A stretch of 64,000 bases of DNA from Aselliscus stoliczkanus (taxonomy: Eukaryota > Chordata > Mammalia > Chiroptera > Hipposideridae): NCBI GenBank assembly GCA_033961575.1, contig CM066735.1, forward strand, positions 36,661,501-36,725,500. The letters are read 5' to 3'. Shown one piece after another: positions 1 through 11,711 of the stretch; the first letter of the stretch is position 1, and each line of letters starts with the position of its first letter. Under the pieces are notes generated by a model. The model was not told the origin of the DNA. It ran no database searches and saw nothing but the letters and a program-made list of their open reading frames with translations. The translations under genes and the position numbers were made by a program.

Positions 1-895
1 GTGTGTGCTCTCAAGCTGTCATGATGGAACACAACTGCTTTACAATTAACAAGCTCTGGATGTGTCTGGATGATGGATTTGTTCAAAATGTCCAACTGAC
101 AACGCTAGACATTTGAATTGATTGTTTGGTTCCTTGGTAGGAGCTCGAAAAACACGACACCTTTAAAATCCCACCACACTGAGAGCATAACCTTCCTCTG
201 ATGAATGTCTGCTTTCGATGTCATTTGAGGCAAATCATCCCATCGGGACCAAGACCATTTGCACACCACATTGTTGTAAACAATCCACTTCTTATCACCA
301 GTTATCAGTCTCTTCAAAAAAAGGATCATTTCCTCACGTTTAATGACCATATTGCAGATGTTTATATGCGCTGTCAAATGAAGTTATTTGAGTTCATGAG
401 GAACCCCAATATTGAGCTTGCTTATATATCCCAGCTTCTTCAGGTGGTTATGAATGCTTGAATGATGGATGTTCAATGTTTCTGCAATCTCTTGTGTGTC
501 ATGTAATGTGGGTTTGACTCAATCAATGCCTTGATTTTGTAGTCATTAACCTCAGTGGGCCTCCCTGACCTAGGAGCATCCCAGCATGGGATTTCGTGAA
601 CCACCATTGGCACTGACGTTCTTGTAGAGCACTGTCACCATAAACTTTATGCAACTTTTCACAAGCTTGATGCGCGTTCTTCCCTTTATGGAAGTAAAAC
701 AGTAAAATATGGCAAAAATGCATAGTTTGGCATTCCATCTTCAACTTGTTTTAATTTTTTTTTAGAATGAAGCTAGAACTTTCAGCTGTCAAATGACATA
801 GCAATAACATAGATGCGACTGACTCTAATACTTCCAAAAATGAACTAGTGCCATCTGTCATAAACATGCATCATGGCTTCTCCTACAACCCAATA
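1..895 (-). mobile_element. Decayed mariner-family DNA transposon, left part outside the window
   Basis: The minus strand carries a broken mariner-type transposase. Positions 744-523 translate to an N-terminal helix-turn-helix-like segment with the motifs KVYGDSAL and QWWFTKSHAG. Positions 377-105 translate to a catalytic-core segment with WWDFKGV followed by ELLP and QTINS, the usual mariner order. The two parts lie in different frames with stops between them, so no active enzyme is encoded. The terminal repeat is at about 868-893 (reading CATCATGGCTTCTCC then ACAACCCAA), followed by a TA at 894-895 that fits the mariner target. The same terminal repeat bounds the MITE at 11.6 kb. The element continues past base 1, so its other end cannot be seen. 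Confidence 0.85.
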
Positions 896-973
896 GAACA
901 GGATTCACTATTGTCTATCTGTTAGAATATTTGTCAATGATCTCTGGGAGTTGAAAAATTGTTAGTCACTGAC

Positions 974-974
974 T

Positions 975-1022
<48 letters not shown>

Positions 1023-1024
1023 TG
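974..1024. repeat. (GT)n microsatellite
   Basis: About 22 uninterrupted GT dinucleotides, just downstream of the mariner terminal repeat. Confidence 0.95.
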
Positions 1025-1727
1025 TAAGAGAAAGGAAGATAGCTTCTTTGATGCACAGTTTTACCAAAGCCCTTTTATCAAACCTATTACCATAAAGTGT
1101 TAAGGCTCTTCAACCCTACTGACACAGAATAGAATTGATTGTCGGCATCCACATTACAGTCATGGGTAAGTTTATGACTACTTGCAACTTAATTTATTGA
1201 AGTGGAGATTTAAGATCCAATTATTTGCCTGAATTAGGTGTATACAAATTTTCCAAAGTAGTTCTTCTATGAATAAATGATTTTATTTAGAGTAAGAAAT
1301 GTGTTGACTAACTGTGAGAGCCTCATTTTTAAATTTAACTGTCCAGAACTATTTATTTTATATCAGTATTATAAAATATTATATTGTCATTCAAACAAAA
1401 TTGAGAGAATTTTTCCTAAATACAAAAATATATGGTTAAAAATGTCTTATACTAGAAAACTTTATACTATTTAAAGTGTGCCTTTCATTCACATTTACAT
1501 TCACTGAAATTTTTAAAATTTGTATTATTAAGAGCAATTAATACTAGATATAAACTTTTTACTTTCATGTATATGACTTAAGCCAAGTCATAAAATTTTC
1601 AGTAGATCTCTCTACTTTACTTATAATGACACTTTATATTTGCTTTTATTTTTCCTTGCTCCGAACAGAGCAGAGAAATAGTACTCTAGACAAAAAAGGT
1701 ATAGACATTGGATAATAGCAAATATTG
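1025..1727. other. Unassigned AT-rich sequence
   Basis: No coding, RNA or repeat signature was recognised. The short ORF at 1277-1474 is AT-rich and low in complexity, with no domain. Confidence 0.5.
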
Positions 1728-2640
1728 GGAAGGCTGTTATTGCAATAACCTCCTAACTGATCTCTCTGCTTCCATTCTTGGCTCTTCCAATAATTCTCAA
1801 CACAATGGTCGGAGTGATCTTATAAAAATGTAAGTAAGGTATTGCTACTAATATGACCCATCCAAATAGCTTTCCGGCTCAGTCAAAGCAGAAGCTAAAG
1901 CTATCACAATGACCCTGGTCCTACATTAGCTGCCACCTACCACCTACTTCATTACTTCTCTATTTACTTTACTATTGCTTCCCAAACTCACTCTACTACA
2001 GTTACATTTGCCTCTTAGTTTTTCATTTAATTTACCAGACACACTCGTACCTCACTGCTTTTACACTTGCTGTTCCCTCTTCCTGAAATGCTTTTCTTCA
2101 GCCACTCATTCAATTTCTCAGTTTATGTCTATTTATCACTTTTTTAATATGAGATAAGCACTTTCTAGGAGCTTAAAGCTGTGAAAAAAAAACATTTAAA
2201 AATTACTGTCTTCATGAAGCTTATATAGTAATGGGGTCAGTAAACAAGATAAATATGTATTTATATCTAGAGAATTATAATTACTAAGGAGAGAAAATGT
2301 AAAAAGGGATGAAAAACAGAGAGTATAGGAGAAAAGGACACGGAGAAATGTTAGAGTGATCAACTTCTACAAGTGAATTAAATGTTATCATTTCAGTAAA
2401 GCTTTCTCTAATGACATTAATATTGCAACCTTCCCCGACAAATACTTTTAATACCTCTTCCCTTAATTTTTGTCTTTATATCGACTATTAATATCTAACA
2501 TATTTGATATTTTATGTATTTATTTTGTTCATTTTCTGATTCTAGTTACTAAAATATAAACTCTATATGGTGGGAGTTTTGATTATTTATTTTTTACTGT
2601 TGTATACCTATAATCTAGAACAATGCCCAATCAGGGATCA
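1728..2640 (+). repeat. L2 LINE 3' fragment, in two blocks
   Basis: Block 1 (about 1728-2157) carries the typical L2 series: the 'CAATAACCTCCTAACTGATC' phrase, a 'GTGATCTTATAAAAATG' phrase and the 'TTGCTGTTCCCTCTTCCTG' phrase. Block 2 (about 2395-2640) resembles the L2 3' tail (ctctaatgac..., TATTTATTTTGTTCATTTTC, ending AGAACAATGCCC). About 240 bp between them (2158-2394) looks like another old insertion related to sequences at about 33.1 and 44.2 kb; its family is not named. Heavily diverged. Confidence 0.7.
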
Positions 2641-2644
2641 AAAG

Positions 2645-3790
2645 TTAGATTTTTCTACATTTTAAGTACACACTTTTTATTCGATTCATTCCTTAGATTT
2701 GATTTAGAGTGCTATGCAACCAGAGTATTTTCATACATGTAGGTAATCTTGAAACATTTTAGATTAATTTAAAATCATAGACATATAGAGAGTTTAATTT
2801 AAATTTTAAGTGTCTTCTCTGAAGATTATTATAGTTATTTTAACAATTGATCAAAATACTGTTTTTCCATGTGCAAAATAATTCAGATATTCTCAAACAT
2901 TTAAATTGTGGAGTAGTATTCACTCAGGAAAGATTTATTAAGCACATGTTTACAGAACCAAAACAAAGTACATTCAAAATTCTCTAAAACAAAAATAATT
3001 TTCAAAATTTTTCCCATATTTGAGATATGTGGGATTTTATATGGTTTTCCCTGAACAGCCCAGAGGGGAAGCTAGGTACTATATTTCTCGGAATGCTCTT
3101 CTCTGTGTGCTTCCAGATTAGAGTTTATCAAGTAGAGACATGGGATTTGGAAAAAGGAAGAGAGGGAGAAGCCATTATTCTCCAGGGAAGTTGCTAGCAG
3201 ATGAGTGTGCAGACATAATATATGCAGCAATCTCAGCTGAACTTCTCGAGAAACCCACATCGGTACAGCACACTGAAATCATCTTCACTGACCTTCATAT
3301 CTCTCAGCTCTTTCTATGGTAAGGTAAGCCTGTCATTTCTATATTAAGACCTTCAGACTTAAGTACACAGAGTGGCTTCATTTCCCAGGCTAAATTATAA
3401 CTAAAATCTGTACATTTATAAACCTATAGGTAATTCTAAAGAAAAAAAAAACAACTTCTAGCACTAAATTTTGTGTTTACCTGTTATGATGTCACAATAC
3501 CAGTAAAAATTTACATAGAAATGGAATATTTATTAATGCTCTGCTAACAGAAAATGTCTTCAAGCTTTAAGCTCCAATTGATATCATGAAGTTAAATATA
3601 TTAAAATTCTGCAGAAATGAAATTAAAAAGGCCATGATAAAACTTTCCCTCCTTCTCTAAATAAGCATAAAAGTGGACAAAATACATGAGACAAGTGTTT
3701 TAGGCACAGCAAAGTACCAACTGAATAAATAAAAACATGTTCTTTTCAGCAATGAATACTTTGACATATCCATCAAAAATCATTTCACTG
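2645..3790. other. Unassigned sequence with short ORFs on both strands
   Basis: No family recognised. Positions 3123-3321 are moderately GC-richer than the surroundings and open on both strands. An ATGGTAAGG at about 3316-3324 resembles a splice donor, but no protein family is recognisable and no matching acceptor was convincing. Confidence 0.4.
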
Positions 3791-3793
<3 letters not shown>

Positions 3794-3840
<47 letters not shown>

Positions 3841-3859
3841 TGTGTGTGTGTGTGTGTGT
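3794..3859. repeat. (AT)n-(TG)n compound microsatellite
   Basis: About 22 AT units (3794-3837) run directly into about 10 TG units. Confidence 0.95.
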
Positions 3860-3869
3860 AATATTTATT

Positions 3870-4069
3870 TATTTCTGGACTCCTTGCTATATTTGTCTTT
3901 CCTTATGCCATATCTCACCTCCTTGAAAACAATAGCATTATAGTAAGTTGTGAAATTATACAGTACAAGTCTTCAACTTAGTCTTACATTTTCAAGATTG
4001 CCTTAGCTATTCTTGTTGCTGGCATTTCTGTATACATTTTAGAATCAGGTTGTCAATTTCAAAATAATG

Positions 4070-4114
<45 letters not shown>

Positions 4115-4345
4115 TATTTTTAAATCCTGATAAGATCCTGATTGGTATTTTTGTTAAATCTATAGATCAGTTTGGGAAGAACTGACATGTTAACAATACT
4201 GAGTTTTCTAATCCATAAATGTGGTATATCTCCCCATTTATTTAGGTCTTGTTTATTTTCTCTCAGTAATGTTTTGTAGTTTTCAGTGTAGAGGACTTAC
4301 ACAATTTTTGTTAAATTTAGTTCTTAGTATTTTATGTTTCATGGT
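3870..4345 (-). mobile_element. Old L1 ORF2 fragment, minus strand
   Basis: The plus strand reads as the reverse complement of mammalian L1 ORF2, with phrases such as TTAAATCTATAGATCAGTTT, TGACATGTTAACAATACTGA and AGTAATGTTTTGTAGTTTTC. It is split by the AAT microsatellite at 4064-4114. No intact reading frame remains. Confidence 0.8.
4064..4114. repeat. (AAT)n microsatellite inside the L1 fragment
   Basis: About 16 AAT/TAA units. In L1 this spot is A-rich on the matching strand, which is a likely seed for the expansion. Confidence 0.95.
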
Positions 4346-5469
4346 GGTATTATAGATTTATATTTGCAATTATTAGCTGCTAGTATACAGAAATACAAAT
4401 AATTAAATGTAAGCCCAATTGTACTCTATATTAAAAATATAATTGACCTGAAGATATCAATTGATGGTTTAAATAGTATATAGCCAACTGATTAATTATA
4501 AACTAGATAATTAGGTAAAAAGTCTTGTTGAAAATATCGTCAATGAAAATATGTATCAATTATATATTTTTAAATATCAAAGTGTTATAAAATATAGAAT
4601 TAAACATGTCAACATCTTTATTTAACTATATAATCAAGAAAAAAACAGAAGAAAATAAGTGGTGAAAATTAATGAAAGATGAAATGTTGTTAAGTTAAAA
4701 TAGTTCATAGAATGCTAAACAAAATGTCTTGGACCTAGACTTACATAAAATCCATAAAGTGAGAAAATTAAAGACAATGAGAAATTTCTACAAGTTTCCA
4801 GAGAAATAAGCAAAGGAAAAATATTAAGATTTTTAAAACTTTTCAACAGTAACTCTGGATTTATAAAGAAAACAAAGTCATATTCAAGTAGTAAAAGATC
4901 ATTATTTTTAACCTGTAACTTTATATCTATCTCACCAAATGAACATATGAATGCAAAGACAAACTAAATTTTTCTAAGTGTCCATTATTTGATGTCATAA
5001 TACACTCTTTGAGATTAGTCTTGAAAAATTCACATCAGCAAAAAAGAGAAGTAAATCATGAGCAATTACATAATGTTTAGAGGCAAATATTATCATAATT
5101 ATGGTCTTAATAATTAGAATTCGCCACCAGTAAAAAAATGAATATAAAACTTTTGAAGTGGGAGGAGCTGGGAAAGAAAATAACAAAAATTAATCAAACA
5201 ATTATATTGAATATAAAATATGAAATGAGATGGTAAAAATAGCCCTAACAAATATAAACATGTAAAATAGAAATTAATTAAATGCTCCAGTCCAAAGAAC
5301 AAAGGTTCTGAAATTGAATTTACAAAAATAAATTCAGCAATGTACTCAATATAAAACAAAAATCAAATTTTTCCTGTATGTGACTATGTCAAAGGATTTC
5401 TGATTATCAGCCTATATGATAGACAGATAAAGGCAGACTGGGAACTGATATTTACTACATATGAAATCA
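4346..5469. other. AT-rich unassigned sequence, possibly very old L1/HAL1
   Basis: Very AT-rich and without usable ORFs. The composition and its position upstream of the L1-like piece at 5470 suggest an old L1 or HAL1 body, but no diagnostic phrase was read. Confidence 0.3.
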
Positions 5470-5645
5470 AGGAATAAACACCTTGTAGTCAAAGAAATGC
5501 ACATTAATGCAGGGGTGCCTTATCTCTTTACTTGAGTAAATTTGGCCGAAATTAGAATTGCATATAATACCAAACCTGTCAGGCTATGAGAGTTAGGGGA
5601 CTCTCATGTAAATTAAAGTACAATGTTACAACATAGTTTGTGCAA
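5470..5645 (+). mobile_element. Old L1 ORF2 3' fragment
   Basis: The phrase GTCAAAGAAATGCACATTAA, then GACTCTCATGTAAATTAAAG, follows the order seen near the end of mammalian L1 ORF2 (caaagaaatgcaaattaaa ... ctctcatacattgctgg...). Strongly decayed. Confidence 0.5.
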
Positions 5646-5698
5646 ATTAAAGCACAATGAAACAACACAAATATTACTGTGCATTTTATAAAATTACA

Positions 5699-5699
5699 G

Positions 5700-5730
<31 letters not shown>

Positions 5731-5733
5731 CAC
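5699..5733. repeat. (CA)n microsatellite
   Basis: Interrupted CA repeat with one AAACA interruption. Confidence 0.9.
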
Positions 5734-5950
5734 TGAGGTAATCAATCAAATTATAAATATTAGAACTTATAAAGGAAAAGAGAAAAGAAGTGGAAGTAGG
5801 TGATTAAGAGGAAAATAAAAATAAAAATAAAATAAAACCAATAGCTATCCCTTGCAATGATAATGATGAGAATGTATTATAAACTAAGTAGTATAACACT
5901 ACTTAGAACTATGATGCCTCTGACATAAAAAAGAAAATGATAGAAAAAAA

Positions 5951-7027
5951 TGTTGGGAGCCATCAGCACCCCTATGTGACAAGGTTTCATGGTCAATCAT
6001 AGTCTCCACTCCTGTGAACCCATGTGACTTTCCTCTACAGCGGATCTTATAGGAGACAATACTCTCACTGCATTTATGGCAAGTTCCTGTGATACCCCGA
6101 TGAGCTAACTATGCAGCCAAAGACGGGTAAGATCTCCTAGAAAAGAGGGGAGACAACCTAAGACAGGCAGTAGTTCTGTGGGGACCCCTGAACTGAGATA
6201 TTGGGACTCAAGCCTCTTGGAAACTGAGGCACAGACCTTTGGCCACATAGGCCAAAAAAACCTGGCTGTGAGAAACTGATGATAACATCAGCTAACTTGC
6301 CTAACATAATCACAGTGAAAAGTCTCCCTAGAGACCGAAGGTCTCCAGGCCATGAAAGTTCTGATAAAAGACACTTATTGACCATGAGCTATGTTAATCA
6401 ACAGCCTTGTTTGAATTCTTTGCCTAGTGCCTTGTTGCAGCAATGGATACTGAAGCTTTGACTCAGAAACAGATGCTACCTCCGTAGGATAAGAGAGGTG
6501 TGAGTCCCCTTTTGATTACTAGGTATTGTATTTACTAAGGAATAGACTTTAGACTCAGCCACTCCTAGTATCTCAGTAGTAACTCAAGTATACGTACGCC
6601 CTGCGAGTCTTACTGTTGTGTATTAGCTGCTGGAATTTGAGATAGTTACTAGATAGTCAAGGTAGTCATGGTAACCATTCTTTAGGTGATAAGTAGAAAT
6701 TGAGTTTGGGTCGCAAGGAGAACATCATATTAAAAGATAAGATAATCCTTAAACTTAGAATAAGTCACAGTTTACCCTGGAGAGAACAATTACAAGGAAG
6801 TAAAGACTGTGAAAGCCCTGAGAAAGAAAAAAACATCAAACTCATGTGAAACATAACTTGTAATTGAGGTAATGGTCAAGGGTCCCTCTAAAAGGGGGAC
6901 ATGCTGTAACAATAAATTGAGACGCTCCTGAGAAACTCTTTCCGGTGTCTCCACTCCTTTTTTTTTCCTCGCCGACTCCATCCCACCCAAGGGAATCCCT
7001 GGACTCTGTGGAGGCTGGACTCCCGCA
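5951..7027 (+). mobile_element. Solo LTR of an endogenous retrovirus (family copy 1)
   Basis: The unit begins TGTTGGGAGCC and ends GGACTCCCGCA, the TG...CA form of a retroviral LTR, 1077 bp long. AATAAA at 6911-6916 is followed about 45 bp later by a T-rich and CT-rich stretch, as in an R/U5 region. An A-run lies on both sides, so a short duplication cannot be proved. The same family recurs at 51976-53295 with the same ends, the same central phrases (AGGAGACAATACT, TGCAGCAA, GAGAACAATTACAAGGAAGT) and the same polyadenylation site. No gag, pol or env sequence adjoins it, so it is a solo LTR. Its class was not determined. Confidence 0.85.
6911..6916 (+). promoter_or_regulatory. LTR polyadenylation signal AATAAA
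   Basis: AATAAA in the same relative position as in the second LTR copy (53157-53162), just after the shared phrase ACATGCTGTA. Confidence 0.7.
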
Positions 7028-7149
7028 AAAAAATTTCAACTTATAGCCTATTCAAACATACATAAATACTTTTATCAACTCTTCATTATCTGTTGGCTCT
7101 CTACAAGTCAGTTTCAATATTTTTTCTCACTTTAAAAATATCAATTTCA

Positions 7150-7597
7150 GGGCCGGCCAAGTGGCGCATTGGTTAAGCGCTGGTTTTGGGATGCCAGCGG
7201 CCCTGGTTCGGATCCCACATGAGGACCAGTGACACTGCCCTCTACAGCTAACAACAGCTCCACCTGGAGCTGGGCTGTGCGAGCCCCGGTGATGGTGTGG
7301 GCTGCAGCCCCTGCTGCAGTGGGCTGCCATAGGCTACAGTGAGTGGCCCGCAGCCAGCGTGAGCGGCTGGCAGCCAAAAGTGAGCTGCCAATAGCCGCAG
7401 TGAGCGACATCCAGAGGCCAGCGACAAATCTGCCTCATCCGGGAAGAGCGCAATGACAATACCAACAGTGAAGCAACATCCTCCGCAACTAAACTGAAGA
7501 ACAAAAAGACAGCAACTTGTCTGTTCCCCTTCCCCGATTCCCCAATGCTGTTCCCCTCTGCCAATTCCCCAATAAAATCTTTAAAAAAAAAATAAAA
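7150..7597 (+). mobile_element. Long tRNA-derived SINE, T+ type
   Basis: The head GGGCCGGCCAAGTGGCGC has a Pol III A-box-like part, and GGTTCGGATCCC is a B-box-like part. The body has the GCTGCAG...GTGAGTGG repeats. The tail is TTCCCCAATAAAATCTTTAAA. It is bounded by a perfect duplication TATCAATTTCAG, ending at 7150 on the left and at 7612 on the right, extended by A's. Nearly full length and moderately young. Confidence 0.93.
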
Positions 7598-7612
7598 AAA
7601 TATCAATTTCAG

Positions 7613-8450
7613 ATTTACATTGGTCTGAAGAATATGTATTCTACAGTATCTTTTTTGTTTATTGTGATTATGGGGAATTTCATTATGGTTTTGCCATCAG
7701 TTCTCTTTTTCTCCTTGTAAAAATAATAAAATAATACTTACACAGTTATCAAACAATTTAAGAACACCAAGAGTGTAACTACCAATCAATAAGAATACTG
7801 TAAATTTCTACTAAACACCAGCAGCTGTAGAGTGTTTTTAAATTAAGTCATACAAATCAGCTACAACACTTAAAATTATTCACACGTTGGTGGTAATAGC
7901 ACTTATGGTGTTAACTGTCTTGACTTTGAACTGTCATTTGCAGAAATTTATAATGCAAATTAGAGGCAATAGTCCATACAAGACAAGCCTTTTGTTATTT
8001 AATAGAGCCCTTCAATTCCAAAGAGCAAAAAACTCAACAATGTCAAGTACAGCCTTATAAGCAATTGGGATATATATCTTGTAGAAGCTGATACTTCGCA
8101 GCAGTTCCCTGTTTGTCTCTGACAAAAAAACTATTACAAATGAACTCCTCCATCATGCTAAGTCGGAGTTGTTTTCCTCTAAAAATATTAGATTTCTTAT
8201 TATAGGCTTTTTTATTTTGACCAGTGTATTCCTTTTTACTCTTTGTCTTGGTAACTGTATTACGTGACTTCAGAGAGGTTTCAGGCTACTTAGATCATAT
8301 TTACACAATGCCACAGAAGATTTTAGTAATAATGAAGCTTTGTTGGTTGCTAAATTGACTATTTTCACTTAGTCTAAATAATTTGTTTACTTTTTAATGG
8401 AAAAATAGCCACAATGAGCTCTAGTCATCTCCTCTGTGGCCACTGCTCTT
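7613..8450. other. Unassigned unique-looking sequence
   Basis: No reading frame of interest and no recognised repeat family. Confidence 0.4.
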
Positions 8451-8465
8451 TAAATCTCTCTTCAT

Positions 8466-8580
8466 GGGCCGGCCGAGTGGCATGGTGGTTAAGCTCTGGC
8501 TTGGGAAGCCAGTGGCCCCAGTCCGGGTCCCACATATGAGGGCCAGTGACACTGCCCTCAAAAAAAAAAAAAAAAAAAAA
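8466..8580 (+). mobile_element. Short head-only tRNA-derived SINE with poly(A)
   Basis: Only the tRNA-like head (GGGCCGGCCGAGTGG ... GTCCGGGTCCCAC) and the GGGCCAGTGACACTGCCCTC segment, followed by about 20 A's. It has no AATAAA/TCTTT tail. The duplication AAATCTCTCTT lies just upstream (8452-8462) and directly after the A-run. Confidence 0.93.
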
Positions 8581-9038
8581 TCTCTCTTTGTTTTTATTTT
8601 TAGTTGGGCATTTCACAAATATGTTTTTGTTATCAATAATGATGATTAAGCACTTAAAAAAATTCAGCTTTTTTCCTTTTCTACACTATGGATTTTCTTT
8701 TCTTGCTTATGTTCACTTTCCACTTTGATGCTTAGGTTTCTATGGTACTATCAATTTTTAATATTCACTACTCACTTTTCTAAATTTTCCCTGTTTTCTA
8801 GAATGATGTTTTATTACTTTATGTTACAGAATGAAAACCTGGTCTACACCAGCTTGTTGAGATCACTGGACAGGCTTTATGCTATGCATTGAATTCTCAA
8901 ACTAACTCTCACCTCAGCAGAAAATATTATCCACAGCCTTGGCTCACAATGGTGTAAGGCTTTGAATTAAAGTTGCAGCCATTAGCTCAATTTATAGGGA
9001 ATATATTCTAAATAAATCTATGACCTTGAAATAATGAC

Positions 9039-9145
9039 TTTTTTTTTTTTTGAGGGCACTCTCACTGGCCCTCGTATGTGGGACCCGAACCAGGGCCGCT
9101 GGCTTCCCAAGCCAGCGCTTAACCACCGCGCCACTCGGCTGGCCC
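9039..9145 (-). mobile_element. Short head-only SINE, minus strand
   Basis: The reverse complement begins GGGCCAGCCGAGTGGCGCGG, contains GGTTCGGGTCCCAC and ends in a T-run (poly(A) on the minus strand) at 9039-9051. The flanks do not show a clear duplication. Confidence 0.92.
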
Positions 9146-10950
9146 AAAGAACTCTTTACATGTAGAAAAAGCTCTGATCGGTTTATAATAGTCGTTCAGC
9201 AGGAAGTTATAAACATTTATTAAGTTACAAAACATGTGGACCCAGTCTTTTACTACCCAACACTCCATCAAAGCAAGAAAAGATATAAGCTGAGTAACAA
9301 GCTGTTCATATACAGTATATGTTCAAGAGAGTTGATGGAATATTGAGAGCTGTACTGCTTGAACTTAGCTGTTTCAAGACCACTTACAGCCAAGGTCTGC
9401 CTGACAGATCAAGCAGTTGAAAATATAAAGTGTTGAAGAAAGTAAGCAGAGTAGGAAACAGAATTTTTTTATAAAAGACTGACACTTTATTATAGGGTCA
9501 TTAGTACTTACAACAATCAAGTTTAAAAAGAAAACTAAACCAAGAAGAGTTAACAGATCAGAGGTTGGGTGTAGATCAAAAGCAAAGGACAACTTTTTTT
9601 TTCATCTTTTCAGTGAAATACTTTTATAATTTAAAGCTATTATTATTGAATAACTTCTGTACATCATAACAATAAGAAATACTGAATAATAAGGTTTGTT
9701 TTGCTGATACATGATAAAACATTTCATGATTGAATATTCACTTAAAATTGTTTTATTGATGTTTTGTATCTGTCTTATCCTCAATAGATCTTTTGTTGAA
9801 TTCATTTCTGAAATGTCCAATACCAACGCAGACTGCAGTATTCACAATTCAGAAATAGTAATAACACGGACTTCAAATCAAATACTATATGTATTCCAAC
9901 ACAGTGTGTATTCATCCAAAGATATTGATTTTGCTGTTTATTTGAACAAGGATGCATCCAAATGAGTCTTGCATTTTAACTTCATATAATATGCCTCTCC
10001 CAATCATGCATAATTCTAAATATTTATTATTTTTATTTTTTATTTATACCTACTGTTTCATTTTTTAAAAATTAAATTACACTGATTTATTTAACATTGA
10101 CCTTTTTCAAAAATACACTGAATATAGATGAGAAGGTTTGAGGCTTGCATATAATATGATAGATTGCACTATGTGTTTCTTTCTGTTCTATCTCAAAAAT
10201 TCACTGATAATACAGTAAAGGAATACAGTAAGGAATACAAGAGACATAAATCTGCAAAAACAAAGATGAGGGTCCAAGATATGTCCGTGGAAAAAAAGAT
10301 ATCAACAAAGTTTGAAAGCTCCAAAGTGTATATAACAGTGTTAACAGACAGATCTGACTGCAAAAAGCTGACCCCTAAAATTTCTGATGGAAGGCTTCTT
10401 GGTGTTACTAAGAGCTAGAGGATTGTTTGAAAGTCTTTATAAGTAGTGGTTTGATGCCTGAGAAACCCTCCTCCTTCCAACACAGGCAGGAAGTTCTCAC
10501 CACTATAACAGAAGACTAGAGCTCTACTCTCCAGAGGATGAGAAGTAGAGAACAGACTAGTCTCTGAGACAAAAGGCACAACAAAAGGGGATGGGATGAG
10601 ATGAGATGAGATGCTGTACTCAAAAGCATGGCATTAAGTGAAAATTGACCTACTGAAGAGTGGAATCCAAAGTCAACATTAACAAGATGACTCAGAGAAC
10701 GCTGGGAGCCACCCTCACAACTGCACAGGCAGGATATTGGAAGAAACTTCTCTAGGAAAGCTGACCTGCCTCAAAAATCCACAGATACTCACATTTGGGA
10801 GCACCCCCATCAAACTGGCAGGTTCCCCATGCAAATACTATAATAAAGTCCATAGGATCACAAACCGCCTGCATAAACAGAATTCCCAAGCAGCATTTCA
10901 GGGTCTCATGCATAAGAATAAAAAGAAATGAGGATCGCACTGATTTGAAA
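9146..10950. other. Unassigned; possible old LINE ORF1 region in the right half
   Basis: 9146-10480 has no recognisable feature. Short ORFs (for example 9711-9965 and 10164-10418) have no domain and no codon bias. 10600-10950 has the feel of an old L1/HAL1 region, but this is a weak impression. Confidence 0.3.
10588..10613. repeat. (GATGA)n short tandem repeat
   Basis: Four to five GATGA/GATGG units in a row. Confidence 0.8.
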
Positions 10951-11449
10951 AAAGGTTTGTCATTCTAGAAAGAGACCAAAATAAAATAAAAGAACTCAAT
11001 GGAAACAGAAACCATATAGGAAATAACAGAAAAATAACTAAGATCTTCAAAGAAGAGAAGATGCTTTATATCTAAGATAAAAGCATTGTTTGCTTTTTTT
11101 GTTTTGTTTTAAACAAGAGACATCAAAAAATTCAGAAAGTGATTGCCTCGAGGAATAGAAATCCGGCCCCAGGGCAGACAGGGATAAAGATTGCTGTTTT
11201 TTATTGTTATTTTGTTATAAATATTATGAAAATGCAATATATAATACTATATTGTTGTATAACACTCTTTGTCTTTTAAAACTATGCATAAAAATATTAA
11301 CCTAATGAAGATAAAAGAAATCTAGAAACTCGCTTTTTTTAAAGCATGGAAAAAGTCTTGATACTAAGGAGCAAGGTGAAGCTGCTTACATCCATTCTAC
11401 ATTTGTAACAAAGTAGCAGAGTCATGTGGAGCATCTGTGACTAAACTTT

Positions 11450-11600
11450 TAAGAGACAGCAGAACTCAAAATAAATCCTGGCAAAGTCACCAAATAGCCA
11501 CAGGATCTTAGGCAAGTCACACCCTCAATGGAATTCAGATTCAACATTTGCAAAAAGAGAGAGATGTCTCCATTTTTTTTTCAGTCCTAATATGTAAAAC
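11450..11600 (+). repeat. MIR SINE fragment
   Basis: Contains the diverged MIR core order: AGCCACAGGATCTTAGGCAA, then a TCACACCCTCAATGGAATTC region and a CATTTGCAAAAAGAGAG stretch (compare 'gaccttgggcaagt...cctcatctgtaaaatg'). Confidence 0.5.
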
Positions 11601-11627
11601 GTTTCTGCTTATTCTGCAGTGTTTCTA

Positions 11628-11711
11628 TCAGGCTGTCGGAAAAGTCATGACATATTTTTTTTCTGTTTTTGGTAGCAAAAATGCATCATGACTTTTCCGA
11701 CAACCCAATGA
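11628..11711. mobile_element. 84-bp mariner-type MITE
   Basis: Nearly the whole unit is an inverted repeat: GTCGGAAAAGTCATGA on the left and its reverse complement TCATGACTTTTCCGAC on the right, separated by a short T-rich spacer. It is flanked by TA (11626-11627 and 11712-11713). The arms match the right end of the mariner at 868-893, so it is an internally deleted, non-autonomous derivative of that family or a close one. The arms differ only at the outermost bases, which suggests it is much younger than the transposase relic at the window start. Confidence 0.9.

Noticed and set aside
5951..7027. Full provirus with gag/pol/env between the two related LTRs at 6 and 52 kb
   Set aside because: The LTRs are 45 kb apart with no retroviral coding sequence between them, and the second sits inside a SINE with its own duplication; they are independent solo LTRs.
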